From: Myxococcales bacterium | Lineage (GTDB): Bacteria; Myxococcota_A; Polyangia; Palsa-1104; JAEUJZ01 | Direction: 5' to 3' | Assembly: GCA_016794365.1 (NCBI GenBank) | Contig: JAEUKB010000100.1 | Coordinates: 124,001-188,000, forward strand | Length of the DNA stretch: 64,000 nt | Part shown: positions 25,070-33,619 of the stretch, piece after piece | Layout: every line of letters begins with the position of its first letter | Position numbering within the stretch: the stretch's first letter is position 1 | The notes under the pieces: generated by a model | Database searches by the model: none | Seen by the model: only the letters and a program-made list of their open reading frames with translations | Told to the model about the DNA's origin: nothing | Position numbers and translations under genes: made by a program

Positions 25070-26308
25070 ATGCGGCTAGCGACTGGGTCTGTCTCACAGT
25101 CTGTCTCACGGTCGGTCTCGATCTCGCTCGCGATGATTGGGCTGTGCGCGCTTGGGCAGCCAGCCTGGGCCGATCAGTACTCCGATGCACAGCAGCTTGC
25201 GACCGAGCGCGAGAGCCAAGGCAAGCTGGATGACGCAGCAGAGATCTTGGAAGAGATCGCACCACAGTATGCGCAAGATCTCGATCTGACGCTGCGAATG
25301 GCGTGGCTGCGCTTTCGATCCACCAGCTATCGACGCGCGCTGTCGCACTACCGACAAGCAGAGCGGATTTCCCCCGAAAGCAGTGATGCGCGACTGGGCA
25401 TCGGCTGGACGCTTCAGCGGCTGGGACGTTGTGACGATGCCAGACCGTACTTTGAAGCGATCATCGCCCAGAATCCCGATCACAGCGTGGCCAAAGACGG
25501 ACTGGCTGCGTGTCCGAATCCCAAGACCGTGAGCGTCAGCACTGGCGCGCTGCTCACCGGGATGGCGTATTCCGGTCACTACATGCGCACGGCCGGTGTC
25601 GCGGTGTCGCCTCGGTTCGAGCTGTCGATCCTGGGAAAGTGGAAAATCGGTGCTGCGTATCGTTACAGCGAGTTTTTCCTGAAGGTGGCTCCGCTGCTTT
25701 CAAACGGAAGCTATGCGTGGAACGTCTCAAGCATCAACCAGCACGAAGCGTATGCGCACGCTGGCTACTCCAGCAGCACGTTCGGACTGATCGGTCGCTA
25801 CGCATTTACGCAAGATTCCCGAGGCAGCAGCTCCGCAGGACATCACATCGGCGCGAGCCTCCGCGTAAGCTACATTGGAGACGCTCAGCTTCATGTCACA
25901 AACAGCATCTATTCCGATCTGTTGCTGGTGCGCGCGGCTCCTTCTTGGCGTCTTCCGATCGGAAAGGGGTTCTCTGTTCAGCTCGGCGGAGTCGGTCAGT
26001 GGGCGTCGGGAAGTCTGCTCGGAAGCGGCGTCCTAGAGCTGTCCTTTGTACGCGGTCGCATAAACCTGTATGCCGGTGGTTCCTACGGTGAACAGCTTCG
26101 ACCTGCGCAGCTTGAGATCCAAGTCATCACCAACATGCAGGAACGGATCGCAGCGTCGGCGTGGGGCGGTCTGTCGGTTCAGCTTCCGCATGACTTCAAC
26201 CTGCTTGTCGATTACCGCTACGACCGGCTGCGACGGCTGACGGACGTTCGGCTCAGCTCAGAAAGCAACGCGCACTACTTCACACTCGGGCTTAGCAAGG
26301 CCTTTTAG
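25070..26308 (+). CDS. TPR protein with C-terminal outer-membrane beta-barrel (YaiO-like)
   Basis: The signal peptide is SISLAMIGLCALGQPAWA. About 150 residues of tetratricopeptide repeats follow (SYRRALSHYRQAERISPES, GRCDDARPYFEAIIAQNPD), then about 230 residues of amphipathic strands ending in phenylalanine (YFTLGLSKAF), the BAM recognition pattern of outer-membrane barrels. It is the first gene of the six-gene operon and could be the outer-membrane exit. Its TPR part resembles that of the last gene, suggesting a shared partner. Upstream ATGs (24824, 24935) extend the frame without a signal sequence, so 25070 is preferred. Confidence 0.75.
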   Translation: MRLATGSVSQSVSRSVSISLAMIGLCALGQPAWADQYSDAQQLATERESQGKLDDAAEILEEIAPQYAQDLDLTLRMAWLRFRSTSYRRALSHYRQAERISPESSDARLGIGWTLQRLGRCDDARPYFEAIIAQNPDHSVAKDGLAACPNPKTVSVSTGALLTGMAYSGHYMRTAGVAVSPRFELSILGKWKIGAAYRYSEFFLKVAPLLSNGSYAWNVSSINQHEAYAHAGYSSSTFGLIGRYAFTQDSRGSSSAGHHIGASLRVSYIGDAQLHVTNSIYSDLLLVRAAPSWRLPIGKGFSVQLGGVGQWASGSLLGSGVLELSFVRGRINLYAGGSYGEQLRPAQLEIQVITNMQERIAASAWGGLSVQLPHDFNLLVDYRYDRLRRLTDVRLSSESNAHYFTLGLSKAF

Positions 26309-26316
26309 GAGTCCTC

Positions 26317-26586
26317 ATGAGCAGCGCAACACACCTCAAAGATCTGGCTCTTAGCGACACGGGATTCGTGTTCGATCCCTACACCGGAGCGACGTTTACA
26401 ACGAACGCAACCGGACTCGCGATCCTGCAAGCACTGCGCGAAGGACTGGGACGCAGCGCGATCATCGATCGACTGCGCGAGCGCTTCGATGTTCACGGTG
26501 ATCTGGAAAGTGACATCACCGAGTTTTATCAGCTTCTGCGTCAGCACGGCGTGGTGCCCCCCAACTTCACTGGAACAGAGAAGTAG
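26317..26586 (+). CDS. PqqD-like peptide chaperone domain protein
   Basis: This 89-residue protein has the PqqD winged-helix pattern: a beta-hairpin start (DTGFVFDPYTGATFTTNATGLAILQAL), then helices (GRSAIIDRLRERFDV) and the recognition helix region (DITEFYQLLRQHGVV). PqqD-type domains (RREs) bind leader peptides of RiPPs. It begins 8 bp after the TPR-barrel gene and ends 8 bp before the ATP-grasp gene. Neither a radical-SAM gene nor an obvious precursor peptide lies beside it, which is unusual for this family. Confidence 0.8.
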   Translation: MSSATHLKDLALSDTGFVFDPYTGATFTTNATGLAILQALREGLGRSAIIDRLRERFDVHGDLESDITEFYQLLRQHGVVPPNFTGTEK

Positions 26587-26594
26587 GAGTCGTC

Positions 26595-27644
26595 ATGAGT
26601 GAAAGACCTCTTCATGTTGCAGTGACAGGTCTGAACGCGACCGACAATCCAGCGCCCGGTGTGGCTGTGATTCGTGCGCTGCGCGATGCAGATCCTTCGA
26701 TTCGGATCATCGGCTTGGGATACGACGCGCTCGATCCAGGGATCTATGCAACCGACTTGGTACGCGATGTGTTTTTGCTGCCGTATCCGTCGCAGGGACT
26801 GACTGCGTTTTGGTCGAGACTGGAATACGTTCACAGCAAGCTCGGAATCGATGTGATCATTCCTACGCTGGATGCAGAGCTGCCTGCATTTTTGGATCTA
26901 GAGCCCAAGCTTCGCGCACTGGGAATCAAGACCCTTCTTCCTACGCGAGAGCAGTTTACGCTACGCGAAAAAGGCCGCCTTGCGCAGCTTGGTGCGAAGT
27001 CAGGAATCCGAGTTCCAGCGACGGCAGTTGTCAACACAATCGAAGAGCTGTCGCGCGTTCACTTCTCTGTTCCGTATCCGATGTACGTCAAAGGTCTGTA
27101 CTACGGAGCCACGCTGGCAATGAACCTGGAAGATGCGACGCACGCATTTTACAAAGTGGTCGCGCAGTGGGGCATTCCGGTTGTGGTGCAGACCCAGATT
27201 CTCGGTGAAGAGTTCAACATCGTTGCGCTCGGTGACGGAGAAGGAGGTCTCGTCGGTGCAGTCGGTATGAAGAAGCTGATGCTGACCGACAAAGGAAAGG
27301 GCTGGGCCGGAATCACGGTTCGCGATCCAGCGCTGTTGGAAGTGGCGCAGCAGTTTATGTCAGCCACCAAGTGGCGCGGTCCCTGCGAGATCGAGCTGAT
27401 GCGCGACAAGCTGGGACACTATCACTTGATCGAGATCAATCCGCGCTTCCCCGCGTGGGTGTACCTAAGCGCAGGTGCGGGTCTGAACCTTCCCTATGCT
27501 GCCGTCGAGCTGGCGCAAGGAAAGCAGCCAAACATCGGAACCGACTACAAGGTCGGAACGCTGTTTGTCCGCATCTCGATTGATCAGATCGCAAGCATCA
27601 CAGACTTCCAAAACATGGTGACCACCGGAGAGGTATCGCGATGA
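26595..27644 (+). CDS. ATP-grasp ligase (carbamoyl-phosphate-synthase-like)
   Basis: The 349-residue protein starts with a pre-ATP-grasp fold (VAVTGLNATDNPAPG...RIIGLGYDALDPGIY). The ATP-grasp region has the conserved lysine in YPMYVKGLYYG, the GEEFNIVAL segment and the metal site GHYHLIEINPRFPAW. These enzymes activate a carboxylate as acyl-phosphate and join it to an amine or thiol. It overlaps the decarboxylase gene by 4 bp (ATGA), so the two are translationally coupled and probably act in sequence. Substrates are unknown. Confidence 0.82.
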   Translation: MSERPLHVAVTGLNATDNPAPGVAVIRALRDADPSIRIIGLGYDALDPGIYATDLVRDVFLLPYPSQGLTAFWSRLEYVHSKLGIDVIIPTLDAELPAFLDLEPKLRALGIKTLLPTREQFTLREKGRLAQLGAKSGIRVPATAVVNTIEELSRVHFSVPYPMYVKGLYYGATLAMNLEDATHAFYKVVAQWGIPVVVQTQILGEEFNIVALGDGEGGLVGAVGMKKLMLTDKGKGWAGITVRDPALLEVAQQFMSATKWRGPCEIELMRDKLGHYHLIEINPRFPAWVYLSAGAGLNLPYAAVELAQGKQPNIGTDYKVGTLFVRISIDQIASITDFQNMVTTGEVSR

Positions 27645-28987
27645 GCAAGCTTCCTTACGAGCGCCCCACACTGGTGCGCCATCAGATGGGACAGATGAAC
27701 AAGTTTGGTCGCTTGCAGGGAATGCGACCACTTACTCACATCGACGGCGTTGCGGTGTCCGATCTGGTCGCCAAGTACGGATCGCCGCTGTTTGTGTTTT
27801 CGCAAAAGACGCTGATCAATCGCTATCGCGAGCTTCAGCAAGCATTCAGCCGTCGCTACGCCAAAGTGCGGATCGCCTGGTCGTATAAGACAAACTATCT
27901 GGAAGCGATCTGTCGCACCTTTCATCGGGAAGGATCATGGGCGGAAGTGGTGTCTCCGTTCGAGTACGAAAAAGCGATCCGCACCGGCGTCGTTCCCGAT
28001 CACATTCACTGGAACGGTCCGTACAAGCCCGATGCGACGATCGAGCGCGCACTGGCTGGCGGCGCGATGATTCACATCGACAACTTCGATGAGCTGGCGC
28101 GCATTGAACGGATCGCAGAGCGGATGGGAATCCGTCCCAAGGTCGCGCTGCGACTGAACCTGGCGATTGACGGACTGCCCGCGTGGAGCCGCTTTGGTGT
28201 GAACCTGGAATCAGGACAAGCACGCGAAGCCGTCGCACGCATGGTCGCAGGAGATCGTCTGGAACTGACCGGACTGCACTCTCACATCGGTACGTTCATC
28301 CTGGCTCCTGAAGCGTACGGACAAGCGGCAGCCAAGCTTGCGCGCTTCGCCAATGAGATCCGTCAGGAATACGGAATCAAGCTGTCGTTTATCGATCTGG
28401 GCGGAGGCTTTGCGTCTCCGAACACATTGGCTGCGCAGTACCTTCCGGGCGAACAGACCAGTCCTTCCTTTGAGCGCTATGCCGATGCAATCTGCGACGG
28501 ACTGAGCCTGCTTGAGTATCCTCCCAAAGAGCTTCCTACGTTGGTGCTGGAAACCGGACGCGCGCTGGTGGATGACTCGGGATTTTTGATCTCAACGGTG
28601 GAAGCAACCAAGCGACTTCCCGATGGACGACGCGGACTGGTGCTGGATGCGGGCGTGAACATTCTGTTTACCGCGTTTTGGTACAAGCACGATGTCGTTC
28701 CCGCGCAGGAGTTTGGCGGACTGCTCGAACCAACGGTGCTGTACGGACCGCTGTGCATGAACATCGATGTGCTGCGCGATACCGTGCAGTTTCCTGCGAT
28801 GACTCCGGGTCAGCGTCTGGTGTTCCGCAACGTCGGAGCCTACAACGTCACGCAGTGGATGCAGTTTATCGCGATGCGTCCCGCCGTGGTGATGATCGGA
28901 ACCGATGGTCAGATCGGACTGATTCGCAAAGCAGAGCAGCTCGATGATCTGCAAGCGCTGGAAGAAGTGCCGAGCTGGCTGAAGTAG
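27641..28987 (+). CDS. PLP-dependent decarboxylase of the diaminopimelate/ornithine (fold III) family
   Basis: This 448-residue enzyme has the PLP-binding lysine Lys83 in SYKTNYL. The phosphate loop is IDLGGGFASPN, the family signature is ETGRALVDDSGFLI, and the second-subunit cysteine is in GPLCMNID, as in LysA. An N-terminal extension of about 30 residues (basic, with a proline) precedes it. The closest kin decarboxylate meso-diaminopimelate, arginine or carboxynorspermidine; the specificity helix is not diagnostic here. Its location between ATP-grasp and urea-transporter genes suggests a biosynthetic role rather than housekeeping lysine synthesis. Confidence 0.85.
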   Translation: MSKLPYERPTLVRHQMGQMNKFGRLQGMRPLTHIDGVAVSDLVAKYGSPLFVFSQKTLINRYRELQQAFSRRYAKVRIAWSYKTNYLEAICRTFHREGSWAEVVSPFEYEKAIRTGVVPDHIHWNGPYKPDATIERALAGGAMIHIDNFDELARIERIAERMGIRPKVALRLNLAIDGLPAWSRFGVNLESGQAREAVARMVAGDRLELTGLHSHIGTFILAPEAYGQAAAKLARFANEIRQEYGIKLSFIDLGGGFASPNTLAAQYLPGEQTSPSFERYADAICDGLSLLEYPPKELPTLVLETGRALVDDSGFLISTVEATKRLPDGRRGLVLDAGVNILFTAFWYKHDVVPAQEFGGLLEPTVLYGPLCMNIDVLRDTVQFPAMTPGQRLVFRNVGAYNVTQWMQFIAMRPAVVMIGTDGQIGLIRKAEQLDDLQALEEVPSWLK

Positions 28988-29019
28988 CCCACAGAAGTAG
29001 CTCACAAAGGAGTCTTCCG

Positions 29020-31167
29020 GTGCCGCTCGTGACAGCATTCCGTTCGCTGCTTCTGTGTTACGCACAGATTCTGTTTTCCGGCTCTGTTTGGGTTGGACTG
29101 ACGCTCTTTTGTGCGACGCTGGTGATGCCGATTCCGGCTGCGATGGGAATGCTCTGTGCGGGCGCTGCACTGCTCACTTCTTTTCTGCTGGGACTGGAAC
29201 CGGAAGAACGGAAAAGTGGCGGTTACGGATACAACGCGCTGCTGTGTGGACTGGGAATCGGACACACCTTTTCGCTGGGAATCGGACCCATTTTGCTGGC
29301 CCTTCTGTGTGGCGGACTGTGCGCGATCTTGACCGCTGCACTGCGCGCATCGATCGGACGGATTCATCTGCCGCTGCTGTCGATTCCGTTCATCGTCGTC
29401 TATCAGATGGTCCTTGCGGTTTCGCCGAGCTTCGCACTCTCTGCCCCCACAGCAGACGGATCGATCGCACACGGTCCAGCGCTGCTGCGCGGTCTGGGAG
29501 CGCTGTTCTTTTTGCCAAGAGCGGAAGTCGGAGCCCTGGTTCTGCTGGCTCTGCTCCTGCACTCACGCATCTCTGCGATGCTGGCAGTCTCTGGCTTTGC
29601 GGTCGCGTATCTGCTCGGGGTGTTTGGGCTGTCGCTCAGTCCTGAAACCGTGGTCTTGGTGGTCAGCTACAACGCAGCCTTTGCTGCCGTCGCCATCGGT
29701 GGAGTGTGGTTTGTTCCGTCCGCATCCTCTTGGCTGATGGGGATGACGGCTTCAGCGCTGGCGACGTTTCTGTGCGCAGGACTTTTGCCGATTCATCAGC
29801 GACTTGGTGTTCCGCTGCTGGTGGTTCCGTTTAACGTCACGATCCTGCTGATCCTGCTTGCGCTGCGACAGAGAGTCCGGGACGCACATCCCAAAGCCGT
29901 CGATCTGATGCTGGCGACTCCTGAAGACAACCTGGACTATCTGCGCGCGCGGCTCCTGCGCTTTGGCTGGTCCCAGCCGGTCAAGATGCAGCTTCCGATG
30001 CGCGGTGCATGGATCTGTACCCAAGGTGTGGACGGCGCACACACGCACAAAGAGCGCTGGCGTCATGCCTGGGACTTTGAAGTGCTCGGGTCCGACGGAA
30101 AGACCTTTCGAGAAGACGGAACCAAGCCAGAGCACTATCACTGCTTCCGTTTGCCAGTGCTCGCTGCGGCGGCAGGAACCGTGGTCAAGGTCGAACACGA
30201 CATTCCCGATAACCTCGTCGGAGCAATGAACCTACAGCAGAACTGGGGCAACCTGGTGCTGCTTCATCACGCACCCGGAATCTATTCTCTGGTCGCGCAC
30301 CTGGCTCGCGGATCGGTCAAGGTTCGCGTCGGACAAGTGGTGCAAGCGGGAGACGTACTTGGGCTGTGTGGAAGCTCTGGACGATCGCCGCAGCCGCACC
30401 TGCACTTTCACCTGCAATCGAGCGCTGATGTGGGAACCTCGACGCTGCCGTGTACGTTCAGCGATGCCGTGGTCATCCGCGAGGATCGTCAGCTTGTCTC
30501 GACCGCGCTCACGCCCAAAGAAAAGCAGAGCGTGCGCAACCTGGAACCCGATGAAGAGCGCGGATCGTTTGTGGCCAGCCTCGCACCGGGACACGGCGGA
30601 GAGTGGCGCTTCCAAGTCGGCGATCGCGAAGAGCGCGTAATCTGTGAAGTCGATGTCTACGGTCAGCCCCTGCTGCGATCGCTCACGTATGGATCGGTGC
30701 TGCGTTACGTGCTGAGCGACGAGATGTACACCGCGTACGATGTCAGCGGCTCTCGACGATCGGTGCTGTATCTTTTGCGCACCGCGCTGCCACGCATGCC
30801 GCTCGAAAGTACAGAGTCGCTGTGCTGGCGCGATCTGCTTCCGGGTCGCTTGGTCCGTCCGCTGTGGCTTCAGCTTCTGCACGACTTTGTTGCTCCGATT
30901 CGTGCCAAAGACGGCTTCACGGTAGAGCTATCGGCCCGACGAGACGGAGCGCTCCTTCAGATCGATTCGCAGTCTCTGTCCACGCGCCAAAGCAAAGAAG
31001 ACGAAGCGCCCGATCCCGCAAAAGAGCCCGCACTGCGTACCCGAGTCCTGTTGGCACGCGGTCTGGGTGTTGTCCGAATCGAAGTCACCCTGCACGGACG
31101 AACGGTGAGAGCCGAGCGCATCACCGCCCCGAACCCCAAAGAGCCTACGCAAAAGGATTCGTCATGA
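29020..31167 (+). CDS. Urea transporter fused to an M23-type peptidase domain
   Basis: Residues 1-295 form a urea-transporter (UT/UreI-like channel) membrane domain with about ten helices and the family block GYGYNALLCGLGIG; a late FNVTILLILLAL segment corresponds to the second half-channel. Residues about 325-490 are an M23 (lysostaphin/LytM) zinc domain: HAWDFE supplies a ligand pair and PQPHLHFHL the HxH, with GNLVLLHHAPGIYSLVAHLARGSV between. The last 225 residues are beta-rich and unknown. The start is a GTG preceded by AAAGGAG. It overlaps the last gene by 4 bp. Such fusions are uncommon, and the M23 part may work on the cell wall or bind ligand. Confidence 0.85.
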   Translation: MPLVTAFRSLLLCYAQILFSGSVWVGLTLFCATLVMPIPAAMGMLCAGAALLTSFLLGLEPEERKSGGYGYNALLCGLGIGHTFSLGIGPILLALLCGGLCAILTAALRASIGRIHLPLLSIPFIVVYQMVLAVSPSFALSAPTADGSIAHGPALLRGLGALFFLPRAEVGALVLLALLLHSRISAMLAVSGFAVAYLLGVFGLSLSPETVVLVVSYNAAFAAVAIGGVWFVPSASSWLMGMTASALATFLCAGLLPIHQRLGVPLLVVPFNVTILLILLALRQRVRDAHPKAVDLMLATPEDNLDYLRARLLRFGWSQPVKMQLPMRGAWICTQGVDGAHTHKERWRHAWDFEVLGSDGKTFREDGTKPEHYHCFRLPVLAAAAGTVVKVEHDIPDNLVGAMNLQQNWGNLVLLHHAPGIYSLVAHLARGSVKVRVGQVVQAGDVLGLCGSSGRSPQPHLHFHLQSSADVGTSTLPCTFSDAVVIREDRQLVSTALTPKEKQSVRNLEPDEERGSFVASLAPGHGGEWRFQVGDREERVICEVDVYGQPLLRSLTYGSVLRYVLSDEMYTAYDVSGSRRSVLYLLRTALPRMPLESTESLCWRDLLPGRLVRPLWLQLLHDFVAPIRAKDGFTVELSARRDGALLQIDSQSLSTRQSKEDEAPDPAKEPALRTRVLLARGLGVVRIEVTLHGRTVRAERITAPNPKEPTQKDSS

Positions 31168-31781
31168 AAAAGTCGCTGCTTCTGTTGGCCTCTGCCTTTT
31201 CCCTGTGGACCAGTGTGGCCCGCGCCGATGCAAACGCAGAGCTGATCCAGCGCTCCTACGACAGCGAAGCGGTGGGAAAGCTGGCCGATTCTCTGTCGGT
31301 GCTCGATCAGCTTGTCGCGCCCCGCAGGGATTCCTATGTCGTGACGCTGCGTCGCGCTTGGCTGCTGTATCGCTTGGGACGCTTTGCAGAGTCCGTCGAT
31401 GTCTACGTTCGCGCGATCTCACAAGCCCCGGGAGCCGTCGAGCCGCGACTCGGAATCCTGCTGCCACAGCTTGCGCTGCGTCGCTGGAGCGATGTGGAAA
31501 CCCAAGCTCGTGCGGTCCTGCGACTGGAGCCAGGCAACTATCTGGCGACGCTGCGCCTCGCCTACGCTTGCTATAACCTACAGCGCTACGCCGAAGCGAC
31601 CGCGCTGTACCGTCGGCTCAAGGATCTGTATCCAAGCGATGTGGAAGTTCAGTCGGGACTTGGCTGGGCGCTGCTCAAGCAAGGCAAGCTGCCCGAAGCG
31701 AGCGCCGAGTTTCATCACATCCTCGACGTGTCCCCGCGCAACGAGCTGGCCAAAGAAGGCCTAAAAGCCACCGGCGGTTAG
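31164..31781 (+). CDS. Periplasmic TPR protein
   Basis: A signal peptide (KKSLLLLASAFSLWTSVARA) precedes about five tetratricopeptide repeats (LRRAWLLYRLGRFAESVDVYVRAI, LRLAYACYNLQRYAEATALYRRLKDLYP). It has 205 residues. The ATG overlaps the transporter stop and has AAAAGGA ahead. The repeats resemble those of the first gene in the operon (same LRxAWLxxR and GxGWxL patterns), so the two may be paralogues. It probably scaffolds protein contacts in the periplasm. It is the last operon gene; the convergent HEAT-repeat gene ends 28 bp away. Confidence 0.78.
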   Translation: MKKSLLLLASAFSLWTSVARADANAELIQRSYDSEAVGKLADSLSVLDQLVAPRRDSYVVTLRRAWLLYRLGRFAESVDVYVRAISQAPGAVEPRLGILLPQLALRRWSDVETQARAVLRLEPGNYLATLRLAYACYNLQRYAEATALYRRLKDLYPSDVEVQSGLGWALLKQGKLPEASAEFHHILDVSPRNELAKEGLKATGG

Positions 31782-31808
31782 TCGATGCACGGCGCGCACA
31801 GAAGCCCG

Positions 31809-33014
31809 TTACCGACCAGTCAAGACGCGATCCAGCGCAGTGATAGATGCCAGCGGCTCACGCAGTCGCCACTGCCTCTGCGCAAACCACGCATCGATCT
31901 TCTTGGCCAGCTCTGTCGATATCTGCTTCTTGCGTAGGTTTTTCAAAAAATCCACAAACTGCGCGCCCACTCCATTTCCCACAAAGCCAATCTCTTGTGA
32001 GTCCGCCCAAAAGTCGCCAGACACCAGCAGCTTCGGCGTGAGCAGGCTTTGCAGCAGTTCCAGCGAATCGGGACGCGCGTCGTAAGCCAGGCCCAGCTCC
32101 ACCCGGAGCCGCTGCGCAGGACTTGCGGATTGTCGCCAGGCCACCAGCCACTGCACGTCACGCTGCGTCTGCTGCGCGTAGCTCTGCGCGGCCAGGGCTC
32201 GCACCTCTGGGCTCGGATCGTGCTCCATCAGCGTGCGCAGGAGCCTTTCGCTGTCGGGACCGGGGAAGGCATGCAAAGCGGCAGCAGCCCGCGCCCGCAG
32301 CGTCGGCAGCATCGCAGTCGTCAGCGCCCGAACACGCGCCGCGTGCTGCGGACGAGGCACCCGACTGAGCAGCTCCAGTCCCACAAGCTGTAGCGACGGC
32401 TCTGTCCGATCGAGCAGCGGCAGCGCCAGCTCAGCCACCGCAGGATGTCGCAGCGTCGCCAGTGCCCGCAGCGCCGGAAGCTGACAGCGATTGCGACCGT
32501 GCTGCGCAACCCACACCAGCCGAGCTTGTATCGACACAGGAACAGGCGATGCATCAAGCGCTGACAACCCAGCAAGCTGTTGATAGGCAAAATCACACAT
32601 CAACACAGTACGCGGCTTGCAGTTTATTAACGTAATAATCTCGCTGTCATCATCTAGTAATGATGAAATGGATTCTCGGGCTTCATCACGGACTGTCAGC
32701 CAATAACGAAGGGCATAGCCACGAACTACGGCGCTCTTGTGACGAAGCAGCGTCGCTCGCTGTGCTGGAGTGCTGGCCGCTTCCAGCTGGGAAAGCAGTC
32801 GCTTTAGCTTTCCACCATCGTCATCGGAACCGGCGCGCGTCAGGCTGACACGGCGATGCTGCGCCAGGGCATCCACCAGCTGGGCCAGCTTCGGATCGCT
32901 CACCAGCTGGGCCGTTTCAGACAGCACATCCGTCGAGTGATCCGGAGACTGCGCCCACCCGCGCCCGCAGCCAAGCAGCCAGCAGACAAGACCGATCTGC
33001 ACATACGCTCGCAT
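31809..33014 (-). CDS. HEAT-repeat protein, exported
   Basis: The 401-residue protein starts with a signal sequence holding a possible lipobox (VCWLLGCGRG). The rest is mostly helical pairs of the HEAT type (LPALRALATLRHPAVAELALPLLDRTEPSLQLVGLELLSRV, SERLLRTLMEHDPSPEVRALAAQSYA), about eight repeats. HEAT-repeat rods usually hold partners. There is no enzymatic motif. It stands alone between the operon end and the thioesterase gene, and its role is not known. Confidence 0.75.
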   Translation of the reverse strand: MRAYVQIGLVCWLLGCGRGWAQSPDHSTDVLSETAQLVSDPKLAQLVDALAQHRRVSLTRAGSDDDGGKLKRLLSQLEAASTPAQRATLLRHKSAVVRGYALRYWLTVRDEARESISSLLDDDSEIITLINCKPRTVLMCDFAYQQLAGLSALDASPVPVSIQARLVWVAQHGRNRCQLPALRALATLRHPAVAELALPLLDRTEPSLQLVGLELLSRVPRPQHAARVRALTTAMLPTLRARAAAALHAFPGPDSERLLRTLMEHDPSPEVRALAAQSYAQQTQRDVQWLVAWRQSASPAQRLRVELGLAYDARPDSLELLQSLLTPKLLVSGDFWADSQEIGFVGNGVGAQFVDFLKNLRKKQISTELAKKIDAWFAQRQWRLREPLASITALDRVLTGR

Positions 33015-33073
33015 CCAGAAGTCCCTTTGCGAAAGCCCCAGACCTCACAGGCTAGCGCAAACCGTTCCCACAA

Positions 33074-33550
33074 TCAGCCTGTCGTACGCAGGGCGGCGTC
33101 GGCAGGGTCCGCTGATCTTGCTGCCGACAAAGCCTTCACAATCGTGCCTTGCGCTGCCGCACAGTGGAAGCGAGTTCCCTCGACGGATTCGACGAAGACA
33201 TCGCAGCGCACGACAGCTTGCGACTTGCTTTGGCCAATCACATCCGCGACGGCAACGAGCCGACCTTGACCGCGCGCGGGCCGCAGGTAGTTGATCTTGA
33301 ACTCGACCGTCAGTGCGTCACCGAGCACCGATCCGCCCGCAAACGTCAGCGCATTGTCCGAAAGATACGACAAGACACCGCCGTGGACAAAGCCGTGCTG
33401 CTGCCTCAGATCATCGACGATCGGCAGCGACAGCTCGGCGTGACCGGACGAAAACGCATCCAGCCGGGTGCCCAGCTTCACCGCAAACGGCTGCTGTCTC
33501 AGGATCGCGTGGGCAAACGCCGAAAGCTGCTCTGTCGAGGGTTGTTCCAT
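33074..33550 (-). CDS. PaaI-type hotdog-fold thioesterase
   Basis: A 158-residue single hotdog domain with the PaaI signature HGFVHGGVLSYLSDNALTFAGG, where a histidine and an aspartate support thioester hydrolysis, followed by VEFKINYLRPARGQGRLVA. These enzymes hydrolyse aromatic or acyl-CoA thioesters. The N terminus is slightly long (MEQPSTEQLSAF). It sits next to a sulfide:quinone-type reductase gene on the same strand, 69 bp downstream, but no functional link is evident. Confidence 0.85.
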   Translation of the reverse strand: MEQPSTEQLSAFAHAILRQQPFAVKLGTRLDAFSSGHAELSLPIVDDLRQQHGFVHGGVLSYLSDNALTFAGGSVLGDALTVEFKINYLRPARGQGRLVAVADVIGQSKSQAVVRCDVFVESVEGTRFHCAAAQGTIVKALSAARSADPADAALRTTG

Positions 33551-33619
33551 GGGACCGCGATTCTACCCGTCGCCCGCTCGCGATGCCGCACGGATTTGTA
33601 CACGGCGCAGCCCACGCCG

